This document shows positions 1 to 7,988 of a stretch of DNA of 7,988 nucleotides, in pieces (position 1 is the stretch's first letter; the number at the start of each line of letters is the position of its first letter). The notes under the pieces are model-generated. The model was given only the letters and a program-made list of their open reading frames with translations. It was not told the DNA's origin and did not search any database. The DNA is from an uncultured Lachnospiraceae bacterium (GTDB lineage Bacteria > Bacillota_A > Clostridia > Lachnospirales > Lachnospiraceae): positions 1 to 7,988 of the forward strand of contig CADBNA010000416.1 in the NCBI GenBank assembly GCA_902795835.1, read 5' to 3'. The translations under genes and the position numbers were made by a program.

Positions 1-33
1 ATTTTTGAGAAATACATGCAGGGAGCTGATGCC

Positions 34-53
34 ATGTGGACATATGACCACAT
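34..53. promoter_or_regulatory. 20-bp near-perfect palindrome, candidate operator
   Basis: The sequence reads ATGTGG-A-CATATG-A-CCACAT. It equals its own reverse complement at 18 of 20 positions; only the two A's flanking the central CATATG break the symmetry. It ends 9 bases before the -35 box at 63-68, with its centre about 54 bases upstream of the predicted transcription start. A dimeric regulator bound here would suit upstream activation or a cooperative operator. The LacI-type protein encoded just downstream is the obvious candidate, but the site has CATATG at its centre rather than the central CG common in LacI-family operators, so another regulator is possible. I saw no second copy in the window. 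Confidence 0.5.
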
Positions 54-62
54 ATTCTATTG

Positions 63-91
63 TTGGAAAACGAAACCAGGGTAAGTATAAT
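63..91 (+). promoter_or_regulatory. Sigma-A-type promoter of the regulator/operon
   Basis: A perfect -10 box TATAAT lies at 86-91 and a -35 box TTGGAA (4 of 6 match to TTGACA) at 63-68, separated by the ideal 17 bases. Transcription should start near 97-98, giving a leader of about 38 bases before the TTG start at 136. It is the only clear promoter I see upstream of the five co-directional genes, so it probably drives the whole unit; an internal promoter near the end of the regulator gene cannot be excluded. Confidence 0.7.
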
Positions 92-120
92 AAAAGAGAG
101 GTCAGGATTCTTTCCCACGA

Positions 121-127
121 AGAGGAG
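121..127 (+). promoter_or_regulatory. Ribosome binding site fixing the TTG start
   Basis: AGAGGAG ends 8 bases before the TTG at 136, a normal spacing. The ATG at 128-130 directly abuts it and is in another frame, so it is too close to be used efficiently. The site therefore supports the unusual TTG start of the regulator gene. Confidence 0.6.
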
Positions 128-135
128 ATGGCAAT

Positions 136-1284
136 TTGGACGGAAGATATAGAGAAAAATCCTATCCCGATATACGACAGGACGCATCAGCAGAAAGAAA
201 GAAAACAACAACGGATCACCGGAGGATTACCCGTAAAGACATTGCACAAAAAGCCGGCGTATCTGTTTCTGTAGTATCCCGGGCTCTTAACAACAACGGT
301 TACGTACAGAAAGAAGTCAAAGAACGAATCATACAGATCGCTCAAGAATTGCATTATGCTCCTTATGGTTCAGCCATGACGCTTCGTCAGGAAAAAACAA
401 AACAGCTGCTGTTTGTCTGCAAAGATCTGCACAACTCCTTTAACATTGATCTGTACTACGGGATGATGAAGGAATCCATGAAGCAGGGGTACCTTCTTCT
501 GGCATCCGGAGAACTGAATATAAGCCTGCTGAAAGAAGCATCCATAGATGGGATCATTTTCGGGAACGAATATACTGCATATAAATATGACAGGATGTAT
601 AAAAAGAGTTTTCACCTGCCTGCTGTCAGCGCATGTTTCGGGCAATACTTTCATATGCACAAAGCAATGCATTTTGTAGTATGGGATCTTTATGCAGGCA
701 TGGAACAGGCTATACAGTATCTCAGGAAAAGGAGGCACAAAAAGATTGCTTTTGCCTCTTATGACAGTCTGTTGTCAAACGACACGCGTATGCTGGCCTG
801 GATCCATTCCATGAGTCCTGTGTTTGGGAAAGACGTTGCGCGGTATCATCTCGGAAGAACAGAAAAAGAACAGGAAGCTGCTGTCGACTTAAAAGAATCT
901 GATATGGTCGACCGAAATCTCGGGATTCATGAGGAGGAAGATTTTTTCCATAATGGTCTTCTTGCCGCAGCTGATTACGTAGAAAAAAAGCTGGATGCTT
1001 CCGCTGTTATCTGTTTTAATGATGAACTTGCATTTGGCTTTATCCAGGGACTGCAGCGGGCAGGCCTTCATATCCCGGATGATGTATCCGTTCTCAGTTT
1101 TGATGGGAGCTCTCGGTTAAACCAATCTGTTCCGTCGCTCACAACTTATACATGTTATCCGGAGAAAATGGGCCAAAAGCTGGTCGAATTACTGATCCGG
1201 GTGCTGAATGGCGAATTCTGCCATTTTGTGAACAGGATTCCCGGCACTGTTCTGGAAGGGGACAGTGTACGGGATTTTAAATAA
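136..1284 (+). CDS. LacI-family transcriptional regulator
   Basis: A 382-residue DNA-binding repressor, probably cytoplasmic, responding to the sugar handled by the downstream genes. The N-terminal LacI helix-turn-helix lies at about residues 31-56 (RITRKDIAQKAGVSVSVVSR, then ALNNNGYV), followed by a hinge near residues 74-88 (AMTLRQ). The rest is a periplasmic-binding-protein-like effector domain, recognisable by ICFNDELAFG (292-301), the G-x-x-I-P-D-D-V-S-V segment (310-319) and SFDG (321-324) in place of the usual GFDD. The start is TTG: the frame is open from 94 and has no ATG or GTG before the HTH, while AGAGGAG sits 8 bases upstream. This leaves a basic N-terminal extension of about 30 residues, whereas most family members begin a few residues before the HTH. 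The binding-protein gene follows 42 bases later, so regulation of its own operon is likely. The family is clear; the exact effector is not. Confidence 0.93.
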   Translation: MDGRYREKSYPDIRQDASAERKKTTTDHRRITRKDIAQKAGVSVSVVSRALNNNGYVQKEVKERIIQIAQELHYAPYGSAMTLRQEKTKQLLFVCKDLHNSFNIDLYYGMMKESMKQGYLLLASGELNISLLKEASIDGIIFGNEYTAYKYDRMYKKSFHLPAVSACFGQYFHMHKAMHFVVWDLYAGMEQAIQYLRKRRHKKIAFASYDSLLSNDTRMLAWIHSMSPVFGKDVARYHLGRTEKEQEAAVDLKESDMVDRNLGIHEEEDFFHNGLLAAADYVEKKLDASAVICFNDELAFGFIQGLQRAGLHIPDDVSVLSFDGSSRLNQSVPSLTTYTCYPEKMGQKLVELLIRVLNGEFCHFVNRIPGTVLEGDSVRDFK

Positions 1285-1303
1285 ACCATAAACCATAAAC
1301 CAT
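1281..1303 (+). repeat. Three tandem copies of the 7-mer ATAAACC
   Basis: Perfect copies lie at 1281-1287, 1288-1294 and 1295-1301, followed by AT as the start of a fourth. The array overlaps the regulator stop codon (TAA at 1282-1284) and fills half of the 42-base gap before the binding-protein gene; the ribosome binding site begins 10 bases further on. Copy-number change would leave the regulator protein intact because the stop lies in the first unit. It could be a slippage product or a site for a protein that binds direct repeats in DNA or RNA. Confidence 0.85.
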
Positions 1304-1326
1304 TTATCATGTAAAGGAGGGTAACT

Positions 1327-2598
1327 ATGAACAAAACATTTTCCAAAATTCTGCTGACGACTTTGCTCGCCGCCGGGCTTACTGCAACCGCCCATGCATC
1401 GGAAGGCACAACACTGACCATGATGATAAATGCTTCTGCTTCCGATGCTTCAAAACCGGGTTATGAGAAGATCATCGAACAGTACAATGAAACCAATACA
1501 ATGGGAGTTACCGTTGAAGCGACTTACTATACCAATACCGATTATAAAACAGCACTTTCAACCATGATGGCCGCTGATTCCGAACCGGATATCATTTTTA
1601 CCTGGGAACTCGGATATCTGGGAAACTACGTAAATGGAGGAAAAATCGTAAGCCTGCAGTCGTATCTTGATGCAGATCCCGAATGGGCAGAGAGCTTTAA
1701 TGAGGGGACGCTCGACCTGCTTACCTATAATGGAGAGCGGTACGGCATTCCGACACAGCAGTGTCTGGGACTGATGTTTTATAACAAACGTATTTTTGAA
1801 GAGAACGGAGTATCTGTACCAACCACTTATGAGGAATTCCTCGATGTGTGCCAGACACTCAAAGACAACGGTGTAACACCGATCTCTCTTGCATCTACGG
1901 CAGCAGACGCATGGTTGGTATCGCAGTATATTCAGGAACTGGGCAACGGCATAGGCGGGTATGAACTGTTTGAATCACTTTATAACGGAGAAGGCGCATG
2001 GAATGATCCGGCTCTGGTAGAAGCTGCTGAAAAATTCCAGGCAGAAGTTGACGCCGGTTATTATGAAGATGGTTTTACAGGAGTTTCTTCTGATGAAGCA
2101 CGTGAATTTTTCCGCATGGGATTGACTGCCATGTACTTCAACGGTACCTGGGAAATCCAGTCTCTCACGGATTCCAGTGTTTCTCCGGAAGCAGAGAATA
2201 TCGGAGCGTTTGTCGTACCCAAGATCGATCCGGAAAACGATGGCGTTACGCTGGGCTCTGTTGATACATCTTTTGCCGTGACGAAGAATTGCCAGAACGT
2301 AGATGCAGCGGTTGATTTTCTGAAATACTGGACCAACGATGAAAATGCAACATTTCTTGCTTATGATTATGGCCGTATTCCCTGCACCAACTGTGAACTG
2401 GACAGCTCGAAGCTCACCTCTCTGATGGCTGACAGTATAGCGCTGATCGCTGAACAGGTACATATTACGCCGTGGTATGATCGTGTAGATGCAGATATGG
2501 GCAATGAATTCAACAACCAGTCCGTTGCGATCGCCAATGGCGATGATCCGCAGGAATGTTTTGATGCTCTTCAGGCATATGCTGAAACCAGACGGTAA
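1327..2598 (+). CDS. Extracellular sugar-binding protein of a CUT1 ABC transporter
   Basis: A 423-residue solute-binding protein of the MalE/UgpB-like type, which captures an oligosaccharide or glycoside outside the membrane and delivers it to the two permeases encoded downstream. Residues 1-24 form a signal peptide: positively charged start, hydrophobic core ILLTTLLAAGLTA, and a likely signal peptidase I site AHA|SEG. Family-typical segments include PDIIFTW (87-93), the Y-G-I-P-T motif (139-143), LGLMFYN (147-153), MYFNGTW (269-275) and SFAVTKN (315-321). A strong AAGGAGG lies 6 bases before the ATG. Oddly, the signal peptide has no cysteine, although Gram-positive binding proteins are normally lipoproteins held at the membrane. 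The length is normal for the family. Aromatic residues (Trp93, Trp196, Trp275, Trp383) may line the sugar site. The substrate cannot be read from sequence; the GH2 partner suggests a beta-linked galactoside or related glycoside. Confidence 0.95.
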   Translation: MNKTFSKILLTTLLAAGLTATAHASEGTTLTMMINASASDASKPGYEKIIEQYNETNTMGVTVEATYYTNTDYKTALSTMMAADSEPDIIFTWELGYLGNYVNGGKIVSLQSYLDADPEWAESFNEGTLDLLTYNGERYGIPTQQCLGLMFYNKRIFEENGVSVPTTYEEFLDVCQTLKDNGVTPISLASTAADAWLVSQYIQELGNGIGGYELFESLYNGEGAWNDPALVEAAEKFQAEVDAGYYEDGFTGVSSDEAREFFRMGLTAMYFNGTWEIQSLTDSSVSPEAENIGAFVVPKIDPENDGVTLGSVDTSFAVTKNCQNVDAAVDFLKYWTNDENATFLAYDYGRIPCTNCELDSSKLTSLMADSIALIAEQVHITPWYDRVDADMGNEFNNQSVAIANGDDPQECFDALQAYAETRR

Positions 2599-2611
2599 AA
2601 GAGTAAAGAAC

Positions 2612-2634
2612 AAAAAACCGCTTTACGGGTTTTT
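2612..2634 (+). terminator. Short stem-loop after the binding-protein gene
   Basis: AAAAAACCG (2612-2620) pairs with CGGGTTTTT (2626-2634) around the five-base loop CTTTA, with one A-G mismatch. The GC core is only three base pairs and the T-run forms part of the stem, so it is probably a weak or partial terminator or an RNA 3'-end stabiliser. It begins 14 bases after the binding-protein stop codon. Placed here, it would help make more binding protein than permease, a pattern well known in sugar ABC operons. Confidence 0.5.
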
Positions 2635-2649
2635 GTATATAAACCAAAG

Positions 2650-2720
2650 AAAGAACCACCGCAGGATTTTGCTATTAAGGCTATTGAAGACATCGATATC
2701 TGATCCTGAGGTGGTTTTTT
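2650..2720 (+). terminator. Long hairpin with T-run before the permease genes
   Basis: The left arm AACCACC-G-CAGGAT (2654-2667) pairs with ATCCTG-A-GGTGGTT (2703-2716): 13 base pairs with one internal G-A mismatch, extendable through A-T and G-T pairs to 2650/2720. The right arm runs into six T's (2715-2720), giving the look of an intrinsic terminator, but with a large 35-base loop. It lies 18 bases before the first permease start, so it must allow some readthrough. Within the loop, CTATTGAAGA (2681-2690) can pair with TTTTCAATAG (2717-2726, one G-T pair), which overlaps the T-run and reaches the permease ribosome binding region. An alternative fold or pseudoknot is therefore possible. Confidence 0.6.
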
Positions 2721-2738
2721 CAATAGAGAGGTGAGGCT

Positions 2739-3611
2739 ATGAAAAAAGTCATGGGAAATAAGAAAAGCATTGCCTTGTTTGTATTGCCTGCTTTTCTGAT
2801 TTATTTCGTCTTTGCTTTGGTTCCGATTATTTACAATATCTACCTGTCTTTTTTTGAAACGAATCTGATGGATGTCAACGAATTCGTCGGCATAAAAAAC
2901 TATATAAATCTGTTTCATGACGGAACCTTCCTGAAGGCTCTTCAAAACAATATTATCATGGTCATCGGGTCCCTGCTTGCCCATATGCCGTTGGCTATGT
3001 TTTTTGGAAATGCCATCTTTAAAAAGATCAAAGGGGCTTCTTTCTTCCAGACAGTTTTTTTTCTCCCGTGTGTAATCTGCGGCGTTGCCGTCGGCCTGAC
3101 ATGGACGTTTATCTATAACGGCAACTATGGTCTTTTAAATGCTTTCCTGAAGCTGATCGGTCTGGGAAGTCTTACCCAGGTCTGGCTTGCCAATAAAGAC
3201 ATTGCTATCTTCATGATCATTATAGTTGTGATGTGGCAGTATGTAGGCTATCATATGATCATCCAGCTCGCAGCGATGCGGAATATAGATGCCGATCTTT
3301 ATGAGGCTGCAGAGATTGACGGCGCCACACAATGGCAGCAGTTCAAGAGCATTACGTTTCCTTTAATCCGGCCTATCCTGTCTATTGACGCAGTTCTGAT
3401 CATAACAGGTTCTTTGAAATACTATGACCTGATCGCAGTTATGACAAACGGCGGGCCCAATCATGCAACAGAGGTCATGTCGACTTACATGTATTATTCG
3501 GCATTCAATATCCTCCGGTATGGGTATTCTTCTGCTATCGGCGTGATCCTTCTGATCTTATGTATGCTTTCCGTAGGATTGTCGAATATTGTCTTTAAGT
3601 CCAGGGATTAA
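2739..3611 (+). CDS. CUT1 ABC transporter permease, MalF/UgpA-like
   Basis: A 290-residue integral membrane protein forming one half of the sugar import channel. Six membrane segments are visible, at about residues 9-36, 72-95, 102-125, 155-178, 212-232 and 262-285. The cytoplasmic EAA loop that docks the ATPase is intact: E189-A-A-E-I-D-G-A, with the conserved proline at 208. The MTNGGP motif (235-240), typical of the MalF-side subunit, distinguishes it from its partner. The length is standard for MalF-type subunits of Gram-positive systems, which lack the large periplasmic insert of enteric MalF. The start ATG follows AGAGGTGAGG. The gene lies 140 bases after the binding-protein gene, across two hairpins, and 11 bases before the second permease. 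Confidence 0.95.
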   Translation: MKKVMGNKKSIALFVLPAFLIYFVFALVPIIYNIYLSFFETNLMDVNEFVGIKNYINLFHDGTFLKALQNNIIMVIGSLLAHMPLAMFFGNAIFKKIKGASFFQTVFFLPCVICGVAVGLTWTFIYNGNYGLLNAFLKLIGLGSLTQVWLANKDIAIFMIIIVVMWQYVGYHMIIQLAAMRNIDADLYEAAEIDGATQWQQFKSITFPLIRPILSIDAVLIITGSLKYYDLIAVMTNGGPNHATEVMSTYMYYSAFNILRYGYSSAIGVILLILCMLSVGLSNIVFKSRD

Positions 3612-3617
3612 AGGAGG
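3610..3617 (+). promoter_or_regulatory. Ribosome binding site favouring ATG 3623 over GTG 3620
   Basis: AAAGGAGG overlaps the stop codon of the first permease gene. The spacing is 5 bases to the ATG at 3623 but only 2 to the in-frame GTG at 3620, so the ATG is the better start. The overlap suggests translational coupling of the two permeases, which are needed in equal amounts. Confidence 0.7.
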
Positions 3618-3622
3618 TCGTG

Positions 3623-4459
3623 ATGAAAAAGAGTAGAACAGAGCTGGTATGGCTCATTATCAAATATGTATTGCTGAGCACCTTTGCGATATCCTGCCTT
3701 TATCCTATTTTCTGGCTGCTGCTTTCTTCTTTCAAGACAAATCAGGAGTTATATACGAATGCCTGGGGGTTTCCGGCTTCATTCAGCCTTGCCAACTATA
3801 AAGATGCCATTGTTACGGGAGGCATTATCAAGTATTTCGGAAATTCGGTGATCATATCTGTGGTTGTCGTTATCATAACAGCCATCCTGGCGACGATGGC
3901 TTCCTATGCCATTACACGTATGGAATGGAAACTGTCCGGGCTGGTATATACACTGTTTCTTATGGGTATGATGGTTCCGATCTATGGCTTGATCATCCCG
4001 CTGTTTTCTACCTTCAAAAGCATGAATCTGCTGAATACCAGATTGTCCGTCATTATTCCGCAGATCGCGCTTGGTTTTCCGATGTCGATTTTTATCATCT
4101 GTGGATTTATGAGATCTATTCCAAGGGAACTGGAGGAGGCGGCGATCATCGACGGGTGTACGGTGTTCCAATGCTTCAGACAGGTAATCCTTCCGATCGC
4201 CAGGTCATCCATTGTCACCGTGATGGTGGTACAGTTTATCAATGTCTGGAATGATCTCCTGCTTCCGAGAATCTTTTTGACAGATCAGTCAAAAATGACA
4301 CTTCCGGTCGGACTGACGAACTTCAAGTCTCAGTATTCCACCAACTATGTAGGCATGATCGCGGCAGTACTTCTCACGATTATTCCGAGTATTGTAGTCT
4401 ATATCATTCTGCATAAACAGATTATGGAAGGCATGGTCGCCGGTGCCGTGAAAGGGTGA
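3623..4459 (+). CDS. CUT1 ABC transporter permease, MalG/UgpE-like
   Basis: A 278-residue integral membrane protein, partner of the preceding MalF-like subunit in the import channel. Membrane segments lie near residues 12-35, 74-97, 105-130, 140-163, 195-214 and 242-265. The EAA loop reads E172-A-A-I-I-D-G-C with proline at 191; the usual alanine after DG is cysteine, a mild variation. The MVPIYGLIIPLF stretch and the C-terminal GMVAGAVKG tail are typical of MalG-side subunits, whose tail contacts the ATPase dimer. The ATG at 3623 is chosen over an in-frame GTG one codon upstream because of ribosome-binding-site spacing. The GH2 gene begins 6 bases after the stop. No ATPase gene accompanies the permeases, so a shared MsmK/UgpC-like ATPase encoded elsewhere is expected. 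Confidence 0.95.
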   Translation: MKKSRTELVWLIIKYVLLSTFAISCLYPIFWLLLSSFKTNQELYTNAWGFPASFSLANYKDAIVTGGIIKYFGNSVIISVVVVIITAILATMASYAITRMEWKLSGLVYTLFLMGMMVPIYGLIIPLFSTFKSMNLLNTRLSVIIPQIALGFPMSIFIICGFMRSIPRELEEAAIIDGCTVFQCFRQVILPIARSSIVTVMVVQFINVWNDLLLPRIFLTDQSKMTLPVGLTNFKSQYSTNYVGMIAAVLLTIIPSIVVYIILHKQIMEGMVAGAVKG

Positions 4460-7612
<3,153 letters not shown>

Positions 7613-7647
7613 GTCAGGGGATGCATTTTTCGTCAACATCTAAACAG

Positions 7648-7675
7648 AAAAAGGCAGTTTTCGACTGTCTTTTTT
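7648..7675 (+). terminator. Intrinsic terminator of the operon
   Basis: AAAAAGGCAGT (7648-7658) pairs with ACTGTCTTTTT (7664-7674) around the loop TTTCG, with one G-T pair, followed by a T-run to 7675. It lies 36 bases after the GH2 stop codon. Because the stem is flanked by A's on one side and T's on the other, it could also act on transcripts from the - strand, where the transposase remnant lies. Confidence 0.88.
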
Positions 7676-7688
7676 GATTTCTATAGTA

Positions 7689-7901
7689 TACTGAAAGCAT
7701 GTTGTTTGAGATGGCGATCTTATGCGTGTACCGGTCAAGATACTCGACGGCATTGCCGAAGCCGTTGAACGTTTTCTTTATGAAAGGGCACCAGTCTTTT
7801 TTATACAGATGGTCACGAAAATTTTCCCATTCGTAAAGGCCCGCCCACTTTTTACAGGAACCCGGAAAGGTCAGGCCGCTTCCGGAAATGATGCAGTGCA
7901 T
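7689..7901 (-). pseudogene. IS91-like (Y2, HUH-type) transposase remnant
   Basis: About 71 codons on the - strand resemble the C-terminal part of IS91-family transposases, single-strand-type enzymes that use an HUH motif and two tyrosines. Visible are HCIISGSGLT (residues 2-11), KKDWCPFIKKTFNGFGNA (34-51) and the Y2 signature YLDRYTHKIAISNN (54-67), with both presumed catalytic tyrosines, Y54 and Y58. Intact family members run to several hundred residues and have an N-terminal zinc-ribbon region. Here a UGA lies four codons upstream of the ATG, the residue that should be the first His of the HUH is Asp (DMH), and the segment usually found between the GGGLT region and the later part appears deleted after residue 11. 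After residue 71 similarity stops and the frame runs into the operon terminator, ending at 7614. This is a nonfunctional fragment; the family call rests on remembered motifs. Confidence 0.72.
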
Positions 7902-7988
7902 GTCATCAGGTCAAAGGGGCTGAGGACAGAGGAAGCGGAATGAACCGCAAGGTGAATGTAGATCGTTGTCGATTCAAGGGATTTATGC
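7902..7988. other. Unassigned sequence at the window end
   Basis: Together with the terminator and transposase remnant, this completes the 376-base stretch after the GH2 gene. I see no gene, promoter or terminator in these 87 bases. In the transposase frame the - strand has stops (for example UGA four codons before the remnant ATG), and none of the three - strand frames gives a convincing continuation of the transposase N-terminal half. It may be more decayed element or flanking DNA. Confidence 0.4.

Noticed and set aside
34..53. A canonical CRP-type site
   Set aside because: TGTGG and CCACA are separated by 8 bases, not the TGTGA-N6-TCACA arrangement, so I leave it as an unassigned palindrome.
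5..274. An 89-codon + strand open frame at the window start
   Set aside because: The predicted promoter (-10 at 86-91) lies inside it, its later part overlaps the clear LacI HTH in another frame, and I recognise no family. Kept only as a remark on the start of the regulator.
1281..1303. Possible CRISPR-like repeat
   Set aside because: The units are 7 bases with no spacers; it is a simple tandem repeat. No CRISPR array, tRNA or rRNA was seen in the window.
1975..2613. A 212-codon - strand open frame over the binding-protein gene
   Set aside because: It is antisense to a clear family protein, with no recognisable motif of its own.
3620..3622. GTG as the start of the second permease
   Set aside because: Only two bases separate it from AAAGGAGG; the ATG one codon later has better spacing.
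7722..7943. A 73-codon + strand open frame after the terminator
   Set aside because: It is the complement of the IS91-like remnant, without a recognisable product.

Overview
The window holds a compact carbohydrate-utilisation locus, all on the + strand: a LacI-family regulator, an extracellular solute-binding protein, two CUT1-type (MalF/MalG-like) ABC permeases and a 1048-residue GH2 beta-galactosidase-like enzyme. A strong intrinsic terminator ends the unit. On the - strand beyond it lies a decayed piece of an IS91-like transposase. Strong AAGGAGG-type ribosome binding sites, moderate GC, short intergenic gaps, intrinsic terminators with T-runs and the gene style point to a low-to-moderate GC Firmicute, most likely a gut-type clostridium such as a Lachnospiraceae member. 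That placement is inference from style, not a database match.

Layout: bases 1-135 carry a near-perfect 20-bp palindrome and a good sigma-A-like promoter (TTGGAA, 17 bp, TATAAT). The regulator starts at a TTG at 136. Three perfect tandem copies of the 7-mer ATAAACC fill the short gap before the binding-protein gene (1327-2598). The 140-bp gap after it holds two hairpins, the second with a six-T run and a possible competing helix. The permeases (2739-3611 and 3623-4459) and the GH2 gene (4466-7612) follow with almost no spacing. A terminator sits at 7648-7675. Bases 7689-7901 (minus) encode an IS91-like fragment with the Y2 tyrosine pair but a broken N-terminal half. In 7902-7988 I recognise nothing.

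How it probably works: the binding protein captures an oligosaccharide or glycoside, the two permeases import it using an ATPase encoded elsewhere (none is in the window), and the cytoplasmic GH2 enzyme (no signal peptide) hydrolyses it. The LacI-type protein probably senses the sugar and controls its own operon. The hairpins after the binding-protein gene probably lower expression of the downstream genes relative to it.

The locus type is familiar. The notable point is the GH2 enzyme: both catalytic glutamates and most of the LacZ active site are kept, but the normally very conserved loop after the nucleophile is rewritten (Leu-Tyr-Gln-Ile-Arg in place of Ala-His-Ala-Met-Gly), there is an insertion of about 17 residues beside the substrate site, and the sodium-site and C-terminal lid loops also differ. 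This suggests a substrate other than plain lactose. The binding protein also lacks the usual lipobox cysteine. I found no evidence of a wholly new type of system.
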